This document shows, one piece after another, positions 51,331 through 63,689 of a stretch of DNA of 64,000 nucleotides; position 1 is the first letter of the stretch; each line of letters starts with the position of its first letter. Origin of the DNA: Oxyruncus cristatus (taxonomy: Eukaryota; Chordata; Aves; Passeriformes; Cotingidae); the NCBI GenBank assembly GCA_013399855.1, contig VXAY01002875.1, positions 554,601-618,600 on the forward strand. The letters are read 5' to 3'. Both the position numbers and the translations under genes were made by a program. Below the pieces are notes generated by a model that was given only the letters and a program-made list of their open reading frames with translations, was not told the origin of the DNA and did no database searches.

Positions 51331-53322
51331 TATTTTAGTTATTTTTTTTTCCATTTGATTCTGTTTCTGCACAAATGTATCTTAACAAATGTTTAAGCCA
51401 TCCAATCACAATCATAGTTAGCCTAAGCCCAACAAAAAAGGGAAACAAAAGAAAAAGCAGTGGGGTAGTTTTTCTTCAAGGAAATAAATACAATTTATTA
51501 TTGTGTATGCCTTATAACTGAAGTATCCTGAATTGACATTAATTATATCAGCAAGTATTAAGTTTTACAATACTTATTTCAGAAAACAGATTCCAAATCT
51601 AAAGTTTGCTCCTGTTTAGTTTAATATCCATGTACATATGCTCTTTTACTCATTTTATTGCCTCCATCAGCTGGTCTGGGCTCTACATTTTCAGAATGTG
51701 AATAACATACACATAAATACGGTATTACTTTCTAGAGCTCAATGAACAGTAAAACAGTCAAGTACTCTGACATTTTAGAGCATCACTATTGGCACAGTTT
51801 TAAGAATGGGTTAGTGCATACCTCAGAACTATCGTTTCCAGCTCTCTGACAGCTCAAGCACACAGCATTTTAATACAGTGACTTAGTTTTGGTGTTGAAT
51901 ATTTCCTTGAAACTGTAACTACAGAACTGGTTCTCATTTGAAAACGAAGTTAATATGACAAATCACAAAACAAGGGTTCCAAGATGCTTTCTTTTATGTC
52001 CCCTGGAATTGCTGCTATTATTCTAAAAAGTCTGACTTTACACAAAATTCTGTTTAAATTGAAGATGGCAAGAACAACAGGTATTATACAAACCTGCATA
52101 CAAAGTTCCACTAACAGAACTTTATTGATTCAGGTTTTGAAAATTTATGTCTACTAGTTAACATGTTTAGAAAAAGGTATCAAACATCTATACAAGTCGA
52201 ATATAAATATTTCAAATCTTACTGTATTAAGCCTTTGAGCTGAATGGATCACCAAAAGTATGCTTAAAGAATGCAGAGAACTTGCATTTCCAATGCACTG
52301 AGAAAATCACCATCATCATCCAGTTGGATCAAAGTCAGTCCTCAGTTTTGATTTCTAATCTGTTTAAAATCTGCATATTTTAGTAATAGGATGGAGGCCA
52401 TCCACATTGAGGACAGGACTTCATTCAGATCTTCACTAGAACATGATAACTGAAATAGCAACATCCAAATCAAATTCAGACATCTCACTGCATTAATCAA
52501 AGGTCCACGTGGACTAAAAAGTTTTCATACAAATGCAGGGCTAGTACAGATACAGAAAAAGCAAAACAACAAAAAGCATGTTGGAGAGTTTTAGGACTAG
52601 ATGTTAACTAAAAGAGGGAGCAATGTGGAGGGGACAGAACTCCCAGGACTCTGCACGCTTAGTAAGTAAACAAGATAAAGTCTCCTTACCACACTAACAG
52701 GTAAAACTTGCAGATAACAGTACAGATTAGCTATGAAACATAATTTTACATGTTTTTAATATTTTTTTATGAAACTAATAAACATTTGAAACCAATTTAT
52801 TCCATACTAGTTGGTCTTCTGTAGTGGATTAATTGCTTTTTACCCAAGGGCTTACAGAAGCAAGCAATTATTAGGTCTCTATTTCAGCTGATGGTAGAAT
52901 ACACATATGGTAATCTTCTCAAACCATTGTTTTCCCATGCTACAACTACTGGAATAGTAAAAGCTAGCCATAAAAGAAAACAAAGAGGACTAGAAGCTAC
53001 TGAACATATTTTTCTTTTCATTGTCAGAGAAGCTATTGTATCCACCTCCTTGAAAATAGCTTTTGCTTTATTCACATATGTGTTCAGATGCCCTTGCAGC
53101 TGCTTACCCCTTGGAGAACAAAAAAGTTAGCAACCACATCTGAAGAACCCAGGTCAACCTTGTAAAATGCCATTCAGTGATGCTGCATCTACAATACTCT
53201 TTGTTCATCCATGTACCTCTAGTGGTATGTTCTGTTTTTCATGTTGAGATCCTCTAAGAGCTTTTACCAGCAAATAATGTCAGCTTACATGCCCTTTGAG
53301 AACAACTGCAGCAAGAGGACAG

Positions 53323-53352
53323 AAAATAATTTTAGCTAAAATAATTTTAGCT
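53323..53352. repeat. 15-bp tandem duplication
   Basis: AAAATAATTTTAGCT occurs twice head to tail (53323-53337, 53338-53352) with perfect identity. Confidence 0.9.
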
Positions 53353-56300
53353 GTATAGTCACAACAAGCTTGAGTAAGAAATGGGTTTGAATTCCAATCC
53401 ATGATTTTCCCTAAAGTCAGTAAGCTTGACCAAATCTGAATGCTCATGCAGGTCGTTAATCTAAATGATATGATATACTTTTGGACAAGAACCAAAAGCA
53501 CTGCTGCTAATTGCTTAGTGAAGACACACCTTATAAGAGCACTTACAGTCTTCCTCAGAAGCAATTTACATTTCGAAGAGTTGAAAAGCCATCTTCCTGA
53601 AGCCATGCAACAACTTCACACTAAGCATCCATTGTCAGGAGATACGTGATGAAGTTTATACAAGTTCAGAAGTACACTGAGAAATCACAGCTCCAATTTT
53701 TTCGTCACTGAGGTCTGTTGGACAGTTATTCCTGCAGTTAACTCACAGTCTGTAAAGATTACTAATTAGTAAAATGTTTTTGGGCTGTTGAAGTATAAAG
53801 TTGCCACCATCTCTTGCTTGTTTAAAAAAGAAGTAAAACATTTCTCATGATGTGCTGTTTTGCAAAGCAATAAAAGCACTGCTTAACTAGAGGCCCCACT
53901 TCAAGTCTAGAAAAAAAATCTCTGAGGACACGAATATCACAGAACAGAAATATTCCCATTCTCATGTTTCAGATTTGGAAGTACTTGCATTTTATTTCCA
54001 GTACCTCTTCTATTCTGGACAATGAAATTTATTTAGCTGTCGAAGCTCCAGGTCCTTTTGAGAGAAAGGTCTGATTCAATCCTTTGAAAAATAATGATGA
54101 AATTATTAATAATGAGTTAGAGAAACAATTGACACACTTGAACTTGCTCAGGCATCCAAAACAGAAGAACCTGGAAGTACTGATAGCAAAGTTCAGGACA
54201 ATGAAGAAAAGGATATTTTTATTTGCAATCAGACCAAAAGTTAAAAGTAGGACAATGAAGGCTCAAATTATTTAGATTAGATTACCAGTGCAGCACTGTG
54301 CCAATTTATAAATTAGGACTTTAGTTCTACTTTATATTGTATTTTTATAGATATTAGAAGCATTTTCCAAAGTCTCACAGGAAACTGATGGAAAGAACAA
54401 AATCTGAACTCTCCCTAACCATCAGACTGCTCTTACTTTTCCACTAGGCATTCAAACACTTGGACAACTGGAGGAAACAGACCATAATCAGGATTAAAAT
54501 TCTGTGCTTAAAAAATATTTTGCATAGCTAGGGCCCACACTTCACCGATTATTTAAAATCCAAGTCAATTAACTTGAATGTATTTATTTTACTTTTGATA
54601 AAAAGTGCATCAAGAGCAAGGCATAGACCAGGAGAACTTCTCACACAGGTGAGGCTACATCACAGTATTAACAGTGATGGGTGTGGACTGAGAAAAACAC
54701 CTGAAAATCTCCTACTGAGAGAAAGTAATAGTAAAGCTTGTGCAACCTTAAAGAGCAGCTGACTATTAAAATCTCTGGGGCTCTAGCCCTTCAAAAGATA
54801 AAAAATTCTCTCTAGAAAAAGCAGAAACAAATTGCCATCATAACTACCAAAAGACCTTGAGATATAAAACCACAGGTAATGCTATTTATTGTCTGCTTTG
54901 GGTTCGGTCAGAAAAATAATTGCTGTGACTGAGGAGTTTCTGCACTGTCCTGTTCTAAAATTAATGTTCAAAAATTTTTAATTATATGTAGCATAAACAG
55001 ATATTAATTTCTTCAGGAAAAAAACTTTAAGAGAAAAATCCCTATATTTCTAACTCTTTGATGACAAAGGCAGACATCCAAATAAAAATCATTTCAATCC
55101 TATGCCTGCAGAAAAATTGTTCCTCTGCCTTTACTGTTGCTATTCATAGATCTCTAAGCAGCTACTAGTCCAGACCAGATGACTGTAACAAATTCAAACA
55201 CTTCTGGCAGAGGCGTGTTTATTATTTTCCAATATGACTGCCTGCCAAGTATCCCTGTCCAGGATTTTTTTTTAAAGAAAGGAACTGTGAGCCAAGCTAT
55301 GTCAGGGACTATCTTTCAAGCAATTCTTTCAGAAAGTGGAAGTGCACTATCACATATTCAGACTTGTATTTGAATATGGTTCAAAAACATTTGAAGACAC
55401 ATCACAGTCAAAAGTTTAATCTTCAGAGAACAAAAAGCTATCCTGTGAGTCTTGTCATTTATCAGTACACAATAATCAAAATCGTTCTTAACATGCGATA
55501 AAAAGAGCATAAACTCTAATAAAGTAAGCCAACTTTAGTTCTCTTGCAAGAGTTTAATCTAATTTAAAATAATTCTAATATGTAAATCTACAAAGTAGTG
55601 ATGAAACAATGGAGATATTGCTTAAATGGGCAGTGGTTTGATATGGCAAGTCTTTTGATTTATCTTCCTATTACCAGGTTCTCAGGTCTTGACATATAAC
55701 ATTCTGTTTAGGACCTGAACTGGGGAGTTGTGGGGGAGACAACAACCTTAAGTTATGACTACATGAAAAATACCAATCACTTAAAAATTACAGTCATAAA
55801 TAACTAAAAACAAACTCATACACAAATAACAAGTGAGGCTGTGGATTCTCCTTATTCTCTCCCACAAATAAATAACTAACCTTGACAATTATACATTAAA
55901 AACCCCCATCGGAGTCCAGTTACTGTTTCTAAATAAAAATACTTGTAGGACATTTCTTTAAAAAGGAAGAAAGAAAAAAAAAAGACATTGATTTTATGGA
56001 AATTGTGTTTCTTATATACTACTGAAAAATTAAGACTTGATGTTATGAAACCACATAAGTCCGATCATCTACTGACAAACCTCCTTGCACACAACTTAAG
56101 AATTGTCCCTTGAAATTCTGATAAGGTCTCAAGTGTTAAGAAACTGTCTTAAAACAAAGATCTAATATACGGTTTTCTACAACAGTGGCAAGTTACCAAA
56201 AAAATCTTTGTGTGACATTTTTGACATGTAAATCCTGTTATTGTACCTGCCACTGTTCAACAGCTAGGGATCAAGAACTCTGTTAACAATTACAGAACAT

Positions 56301-56813
56301 GAATATTTGCCTCCCCACTGCAAAAGGTGCAAGGCATTTCTGAATAAATACTAGCTATAACCATAATAATCTACTGCATTTCTTACCCTTTTTTCACCTT
56401 TCACTTAATGGAAATTATGAGTTTAAATTTAATACAAAATTCCTTTTGTTTCACTTTATTTCTTTGGAAAAGATCATTTTCACCACACTTTATACTAACA
56501 GTAGAAAACATGTTTGCTTTCTTTTTTAAAAACATGTTTCTTAACTACTCAATCAAATTCTAATGAAAAACTCTCTTTGGAGTAAAGACTTTTGTCTATG
56601 ATTGGGCCTATGCAGAAATACAACTAAGCCTCATTAGAGGTAATCTTCAGAAGCCTTTTTAAAGCTAAATACTTCAACATACAGCTTGACAATGAGAGAC
56701 AATAATGTCCAGTTGCAACCAAGATTATTTTAAAATGTGACTGAAGTTCCTGAAAGGAAAAAAAGCTTTTGACCTCACCGTGCAACTACAAAAATGGTCA
56801 AAGAGCAACAATT

Positions 56814-56848
56814 TTCACTACATATGTGACCTTCACTACATATGTGAC
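56814..56848. repeat. 18-bp-period tandem duplication
   Basis: TTCACTACATATGTGAC occurs at 56814 and again at 56832, with one spacer base; each unit contains the palindrome ACATATGT. Confidence 0.9.
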
Positions 56849-59800
56849 TTCATGACTTCAGAGCTAAACTTGAACTAACTCATAAAAGCAGAAACTACCT
56901 CAGGCCAGATTTACTTCTGAGTTAGGGATGAGTGTACACAGAAGCTATTTGCCAGAAAAACAAACAATTCATGCAGTTGGCACCTTATCCTTTACATGGC
57001 TAGCCTCCAGTGTCAACTTGGAGATTTCCTTGTTCTAAATGCTAGCAGCTACTAGAACATAACCTGACGAAAAAAAGCACTTTTTGCTCCTTGTAAAATA
57101 TGTAATTTCTCATGGCCATGAATTTTGTTGGTCAACTGAAAACTAATCAAAAATAGAAAAAACCCACAAGCAACACAACAGGTTAAAAAAGACTGCTTCC
57201 TTACATGCAAATAACTTGTATTCTTTTCTTTTAATTCCAATCCTAGCTTGCAAACAATAATATAAGACAATATAAAGTTTCTTTATGTTATGTACTAATA
57301 AGCACAATACATTTTACACTCAAATTAGAGACTGCTTAAAATAGCGCTTTGGAAAAACCAATCATTGCAATCAGACGCTGTAAAACAGCTGGTGTACTTT
57401 GGAAGATGTAATCTTTTCTTTAAGTGATTTTTTTTTTAAGACATTATGTCGAACTAAATTCAATTCTCACAATTCTTTTAAAATTGAGAGGACGCAAGTG
57501 CTACAAGGAGGAAAGGAAAATCCTACTTTAAGAAGTAACTGATTAGCATTCAAACAGTAATAACAACTAGGATCTGACTGTTTAGTTCTTGGCTGGAACA
57601 CTGGAAAGAATTTTTGGAGTTGCAATTAAGGTTCAGTTCACTATGACTATGAAAAGCACAACATGCCATCCCTTTTACCAGTCCTCTAAGTTGCATAGAA
57701 AGAAGTAATAAAGTGACACTGATAGATTTTGACTAGCACCAGTGACAACAGTTAGGAAACCAACACTGCCATCACTTCTACAGAAGTTTAATAGAAGTCA
57801 TTGCTTTTGTATAGATGACACTAGCATCCTTAATCACAAATTTAACCTTTGAACTGATTTTTAAACGATACTTTCCCAAACATTTGAATTTTCCCTAACA
57901 AACCCACATTAACAAATGAAACTTAGACTTGGAAGTATAATCACAGGGGACGGCTCTCATACCCAATCACTCTGGTACTGACAAAGCCAAAGATTTAGTG
58001 GATAACTCTCCCTATCACACATTCCTCCTCTACTCCTCTAAAACCTCTAAGAAAATAAAGGACATCAATGCAACAGTTGCAGAATTTTCCAAGTACTACT
58101 TAAATGCAAAAAAGAAAAAAAGTGAATAATTAGAGTCATATTTCATTTTAACATTCAAAATTTTGTTGAAAACTGTACCATAACATTTGTAACTGCTATA
58201 ACAGGGTCTATTCAGTCAAAAAGACTATGGTTCTTGGTATGCACTTAAATACAATTTACAGATATTGAAGAGCTGGGCTTATATTCAGAGTAGCAGAATA
58301 CATCTAATTATATTTTGTCTAGTTACATTAAGGAATGACTGCTATCTGTAACTGATCAGTACACATTTAAACAAATGAAGAAACCATTTTAATATGTTTA
58401 GATAAAAAAATGAGATTCCTTCATAAATGCAGATGGAATGGATTTCTAATTCCCTCCCCAAGCTTTATTTTTTACTCTTTTTTCTTCATCTCTTTCTGTA
58501 ATCCTCACAAGAACATGCCACCTCTAGTACTAGAAGTATACTGTTTTACTGTTCTGATGTACTCAAATAGCACACTTCTGCAAAGCTGTGGTGTGTGCAG
58601 TAATTCAGAACACAACCTGTAGCAAATCATCTACCTTTCTTTAGTTACTCATTATAGCATCAATATGCAGCTCACAAAACACTCTGAAGCAGTAAGTTAT
58701 TTTCAGCTCTAGAACAGCTGAAACCTCAATTATGTTGTGCTAACAATGAACCCAATTACTTGAGGACAACAGACTGAGTCTACCTCCGTAAAAAAAAACC
58801 AAACTAAAACCACCACAAACACTCCCTAAAAGCCTCTTTAGCTCAAAAATATATTTTATCAGTCCTTCCCCTTTTCTTGCCTCTTCCTAAGTGACTTTCT
58901 AGTGTAAAAGCACTAACAAATAACTAACTTGTCCATTTTTGTGTTGAAACACAAGCGAAATAAAATCAGAAGCCTTCAGAAAGCAGTATTTATGCAATGT
59001 GATGGTTACTACATCAAATTCTTGGACCAAGAAACTCTTCAATAGTGCACACCGTAAAACATTTTAAATAATTACCTAAATGTAGTAGAAAAAAAATGCA
59101 AGTTACTGGTTCTGGAAACTCATCAAGTTATCTGATGTACAGAGATTCAACTGTATGATTAAGCTTTATGTTTCAACTGATGCTTGCTGCAAAGCAGCTG
59201 TAAAAACAGCCAAGTTTTGTACTACTCCGTTTCAAACAATGCACTTCTCCTGACCCTTGTATACCAAATTATGTATCTTCAGACAATAAAGCACTACACT
59301 GCAATCTTAGTCACCAGGTTTTCTCCTAAACCAACTTCTCACTAAAGTTTCTCTGGCCAACTCCACTCTGATCTACTGTTATTTTTCCATCACCATTTTA
59401 TCTCCACAACTTCATTGCCAACTGCATAACCTTCAGCCTCTCACCATTAAATGTTTTGCTATCAAAATATCAAGTCCCTGGTCATTAGGGTACTAGAAGT
59501 AAAAAATGCAACCCTCATCCCTTAGAAACTAGAATTCAAACATTCAGTGAAATAAAATGGTGTACTATGAGTCAGAGGGCTACAGAAGCCAAATTATTGG
59601 TAAACTTAAAACACTACATTGCTAGTGGTTTCCATAAGAGAATGACATTCTGAAAAAAGCCAAAGACTAACTTGGAAAGAACAAGATGTTGATAAGGTTT
59701 TCTTTCAACAAATCAAGCACATATGCACCTAATGTTATCCAGGTCCACCCATCTTTCTCTGTCACGCATCACTGCAGAGTCAGGCTTGAAGTCGGATTGT

Positions 59801-60689
59801 TTTTATTTCTTTCTATTGATACACTGGGAAGATGAACACCAGATATTTATTTGTTTTATTTACCTTTTGAAGTCCCTTAACCTAAAAATAATATAAATTT
59901 TCATGAAAGTTGGCAATACAAAAGGTGTTCACAAACTGTACAGTGCTCAAGAAAATGTTGTAGTTCTCCGCTATGTTCTACACTTTTTTGACTGTTCTTA
60001 GTCAGGGGACTTTGTTTTCTTTCTCTCTTCTCCCACTGCACAGAGCAATAAACCTCATGTAACACCTCATCTACTTCCAGCCACAAGTCTGGAGATAAGA
60101 CATTCCAGGGGATGAATCAGCCTCATGAGCCAAAGTAAGTGAAACCTAAAGGGAACAGCCTTAGATAACTGGTCCCTGTTATTGCAACTCCAACATCAAT
60201 ATTTTCTGCAGTCCTGGCTCTCAGCACTCTCCTTCCTCCAACCCTTGCCCCTCCCCAGCTCACCTCATATGCTCTACATATTCCTTTCCATTCCCAGTCT
60301 TCTTTCAACACATCCTACCCTCCTCCTGTTTTTCCATTCAGGAAATCACTCCTACAAAATTCCACTTCAAAATAATGACTAACAATATTGCCATGCCATC
60401 TGTTTTCATAACATATCACTCTTTCTACACCTTTCAATGCTCCATTTACACAGAACATAATTCTTCTGGAGTGAGAACTATCTGCTATTATCTGTACACT
60501 GCCTAGAACAATTGGTTTCTGTTCTTAAGCCTTTCATCTTTAATACAGCGGTGGTTAAAAATGACTACTTATTTCCTTGATTAGGTTTCCAACTGCTGGC
60601 ATAAGAACACAGTCACCAAAACCTGACATGCTGGCACAGTCTCTAAATGCTTAATAGTACTTTATTCTGTTCTTCCCATCTATCCAAAG

Positions 60690-60772
60690 GTCGGGGTTTG
60701 TGTTGACTGGGGGGGGAGGTGGTTTATAGTTTAGGTTTATTTGCCTTTTTTTTGTTGTGGGTTTTTTTAATG
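60690..60772 (+). repeat. G/T-rich low-complexity tract with G-run
   Basis: GGGGTTTGTGTTGACT is followed by an 8-G run and GGTGG, then T-rich sequence. No element recognised. Confidence 0.55.
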
Positions 60773-61369
60773 CATCAGTCTCAAACCAGGAATCTATACT
60801 ATAAAGATACTAAATTCATCTCTGCATGGGAATTGCAGGTTTACAAACATACAAGTATTGACGTGCAAAATGCACATGTTCCTTAGGAACAAACAAAAAC
60901 AGAATAAAGAATGACCTGAATTATCAGGGCAAGTCAAATTACTTTATGTACAACATACGCCACTCTTCTGAAGTAAGGAAAAATGGGACAATTTAAAATT
61001 GTATTTCTGATACAGAACATCTTTTTAGTCACACAACAACTTATATTCAGTTATTTTACATAATTCCTATGTTTTCTGTCAGGTAAAACCATCAAAAACC
61101 AGGAAATACAGATTGTTACTTTTACATAGTCATACCGTACCTGAGGTATCTACACAGAAGTTTTATAAATGCTAAAAAACAAACATTGCTGTAATCAGAA
61201 ATGAGGTGTGTATACTTTCACCGCAGAGGATGGTATGTTCCAAAAAGGAAAGGGTACCAACAAAACACACTGGAAATCTCTAAGACAGATTTGACTGTTA
61301 TACAGCAGGGAAAGAAATGAAACTTAAGTGAGAAGCAGCAGCCTTGCCATAATGCAACATGGAGGCCAG

Positions 61370-62338
61370 ACACTCATTGTGTATTCTAGAGGTCAATACT
61401 AATGCCAATGTTGTTTAACATCTTCATTAAAGAACTAGACATTAAACAGGTGCACCCTCAGCAAGTTTGCAGATGATAAAATTTGAGGAGTGTCTTACAC
61501 ACCAGAAGGTTGTGCTGACATTCAGCAGGAACTTGACAGGCTGAAAAAACGGAGAGGGAGAAATCTCATGAAGCCCTACAAGGAGAAACACAAAGTCCTC
61601 ACCTGACAGCAGTTACTCCATACATCACTATGGGCTGAAGGTAGACTGTCTGAAATGCAACTTTGCACGAAAGGACCCAGTGGTCCTGAATGAATGCAAA
61701 CCGGCAACATTCCTCAGCCACAAAGAAGGCCAAGAGTGTCCTGAGTAGCATTAGGAAGAACACCAGCATGTCAAGGGACGTGACCCTTCTCTACTCAGCA
61801 CTGGTGAGATGCACCTGGAGTGCTAACTTCAGGCCTGGGTTTCCCAGTACCAGGCGTGGGCATACTGGAGACAGGCTTTGAAGATAATTAAGGCTTGGAA
61901 CATACAAGGAAAGGCTGAGTAAGCCAGGATTTTGTAGCCTCAAGAAGAGAAGGACTAGGGGTGGGAAGGATCTTATCAATGTGTATAAATACCAGATAGG
62001 AAGCACTAGAGAATAATTAGTCTGACTCTCCTCAGTGGTACCCAATGAATGGACAAGAGGCAATGAGCACAAATTGAAACACAAGAAACTTAAAAGAAGT
62101 TTGGTGATTTTATTTATTTGTCTGGGGTTTTTTGTTGCTGTTGGGTTTTTTGTTTTGTTTTCTCTGTTGTTTGTTTTGGTTTACTGTGAAGGTGGTCAAA
62201 CACTGGAAATTACAAAGACAGATTGTGGTACTTCCATCCTTGGACCTGGTCTAGGTGGCCCCTCTTTGAGCAAGGTGCTTGGACTAACTAGACAATCTCT
62301 AGCTGTCCCTTCCAACATCCACATTAATCAACATTGAG
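61370..62338 (+). mobile_element. CR1 LINE fragment, longest copy in window
   Basis: About 970 bp of plus-strand CR1, antisense to REV3L. In order: AATGTTGTTTAACATCTTCA near 61407, GTTTGCAGATGATAAAATTT near 61466, CAGGAACTTGACAGGCTGAA near 61527, AAAGAAGGCCAAGAGTGTCC near 61722, CAGCACTGGTGAGATGCACC near 61797, and a 3' UTR with CTGTCCCTTCCAACATCCAC near 62303. Frames are broken. A T/G-rich low-complexity stretch at 62105-62185 interrupts the 3' UTR. The terminal octamer repeat is lost. Confidence 0.92.
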
Positions 62339-63461
62339 TGAAAACACACTTCTATTGTAGGAAATAGAAAAAAAAAAATCCACAGCAGAACTGGGTTGGT
62401 TTTACTGCTACTATTTAGGTCTAATAGCAAACATGGCCAAGTCTTAGTTCCACAAAGCTAATCTGAACAGCTCAAAAATTAAAATACTTGATACAAAGTA
62501 TTTACAAAAATAGATTAATTTTACGCCAACGTAAGAAACTGCCTGTAATCTCTTCAAATTTCCTACAGACAGCAAAGTAGGTTTCACTGCTTACAAATGT
62601 GAACATCACAACACTATCTGCTAAATGGTCAATGGATAAAGACATACAAAACCACAAAGAACGATTCAATTGCAATGAAAGCACTTTGTAACATTTTAGC
62701 TAGGTTAAATACGTAACTTTTAAAAAGAAAATACAAAAGTTTCTATATCAAGAACTCCAGAAAATAGCCTCCTCATCTGGATAAAAAATATAGTAGGGGT
62801 GGCAGCAATAAAAATTTGTTCATTACTGATCTGAAGGCAGTACCTGTAAAAGTGAGGGCTGAATCAGTTTCCATTTCCCACTGCTTAATAAGATCTGTAC
62901 AATGCAGAAACCCACCTAGGTAGTTTCAAACACAAAATGAAAGACTCATTATACATCTCATTATACAAAACTCGGAAAACTTGTGTTGTAAACCTCCCCT
63001 GAGGAGTAATGTCAGGTATTAAGGATTAGGTGCAACATTCCACAGCCCCTTCAATATTCACACTGAGTACCGCACGTTGATATTGCACCTAAAATAGGAC
63101 ATACAGCTTTTTTGTAGTAAACACTGGTTTAGCCAGAAATAGCACAGAGGCACAACTCGAATGTAAATAAGCAGGTATGCTCCTACTTTTTCTGCAATTT
63201 TTAGGAAAAGAACATGTCACTGAGGGACAAACACCACTTAGCAATAGTCTCCGTAGTCAGTATTCTTCCTTTTCTTCTTCTTTCCAAATCTAAATCAGTT
63301 TTCACTAACACCACAAAACCTTCCAGTAATTTTCACATCTGAAGAGTAATCAACTTAAAAGACAGCTACTTGGCAACCTTTCCACACCATTTGGATGGAA
63401 CTGTGTTTACCTGGACAAACAAACAGGCTGTACAGATGAGTATCACCTTGATACTCACTGA

Positions 63462-63684
63462 TCATAGAATCAAATGGGTTGGAAAAGACCTCCAAGATCA
63501 TCAAGTCCAACCCTTGATCCACCACCACTGTGGTTACTAGACCATGGCACTAAGTGCCACATCCAGTCTCATCTTAAAAACCTCCAGGGACAGAGAATCC
63601 ACCACCTCCCTGGGCAGCCCATTCCAATGTCTGATTAATCTCTCTGTAAAAAATTTCTTCCTAATATCCAACCTAAACCTGCAT
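63462..63684 (-). mobile_element. CR1 LINE 3' fragment (minus-strand half of a head-to-head pair)
   Basis: The plus strand reads GATCATAGAATCAAATGGGT, AAGACCTCCAAGATCATCAA, CATGGCACTAAGTGCCACAT, CCTCCCTGGGCAGCCCATTC and ATATCCAACCTAAACCTGC, i.e. an inverse CR1 3' end of about 220 bases. It is only lightly diverged and abuts the plus-strand CR1 segment that follows. Confidence 0.95.
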
Positions 63685-63689
63685 TCCAA

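Noticed and set aside
61690..62337. Open frames near the right end as part of a gene
   Set aside because: They are broken remnants of the CR1 at 61370-62338 and its T/G-rich interruption.
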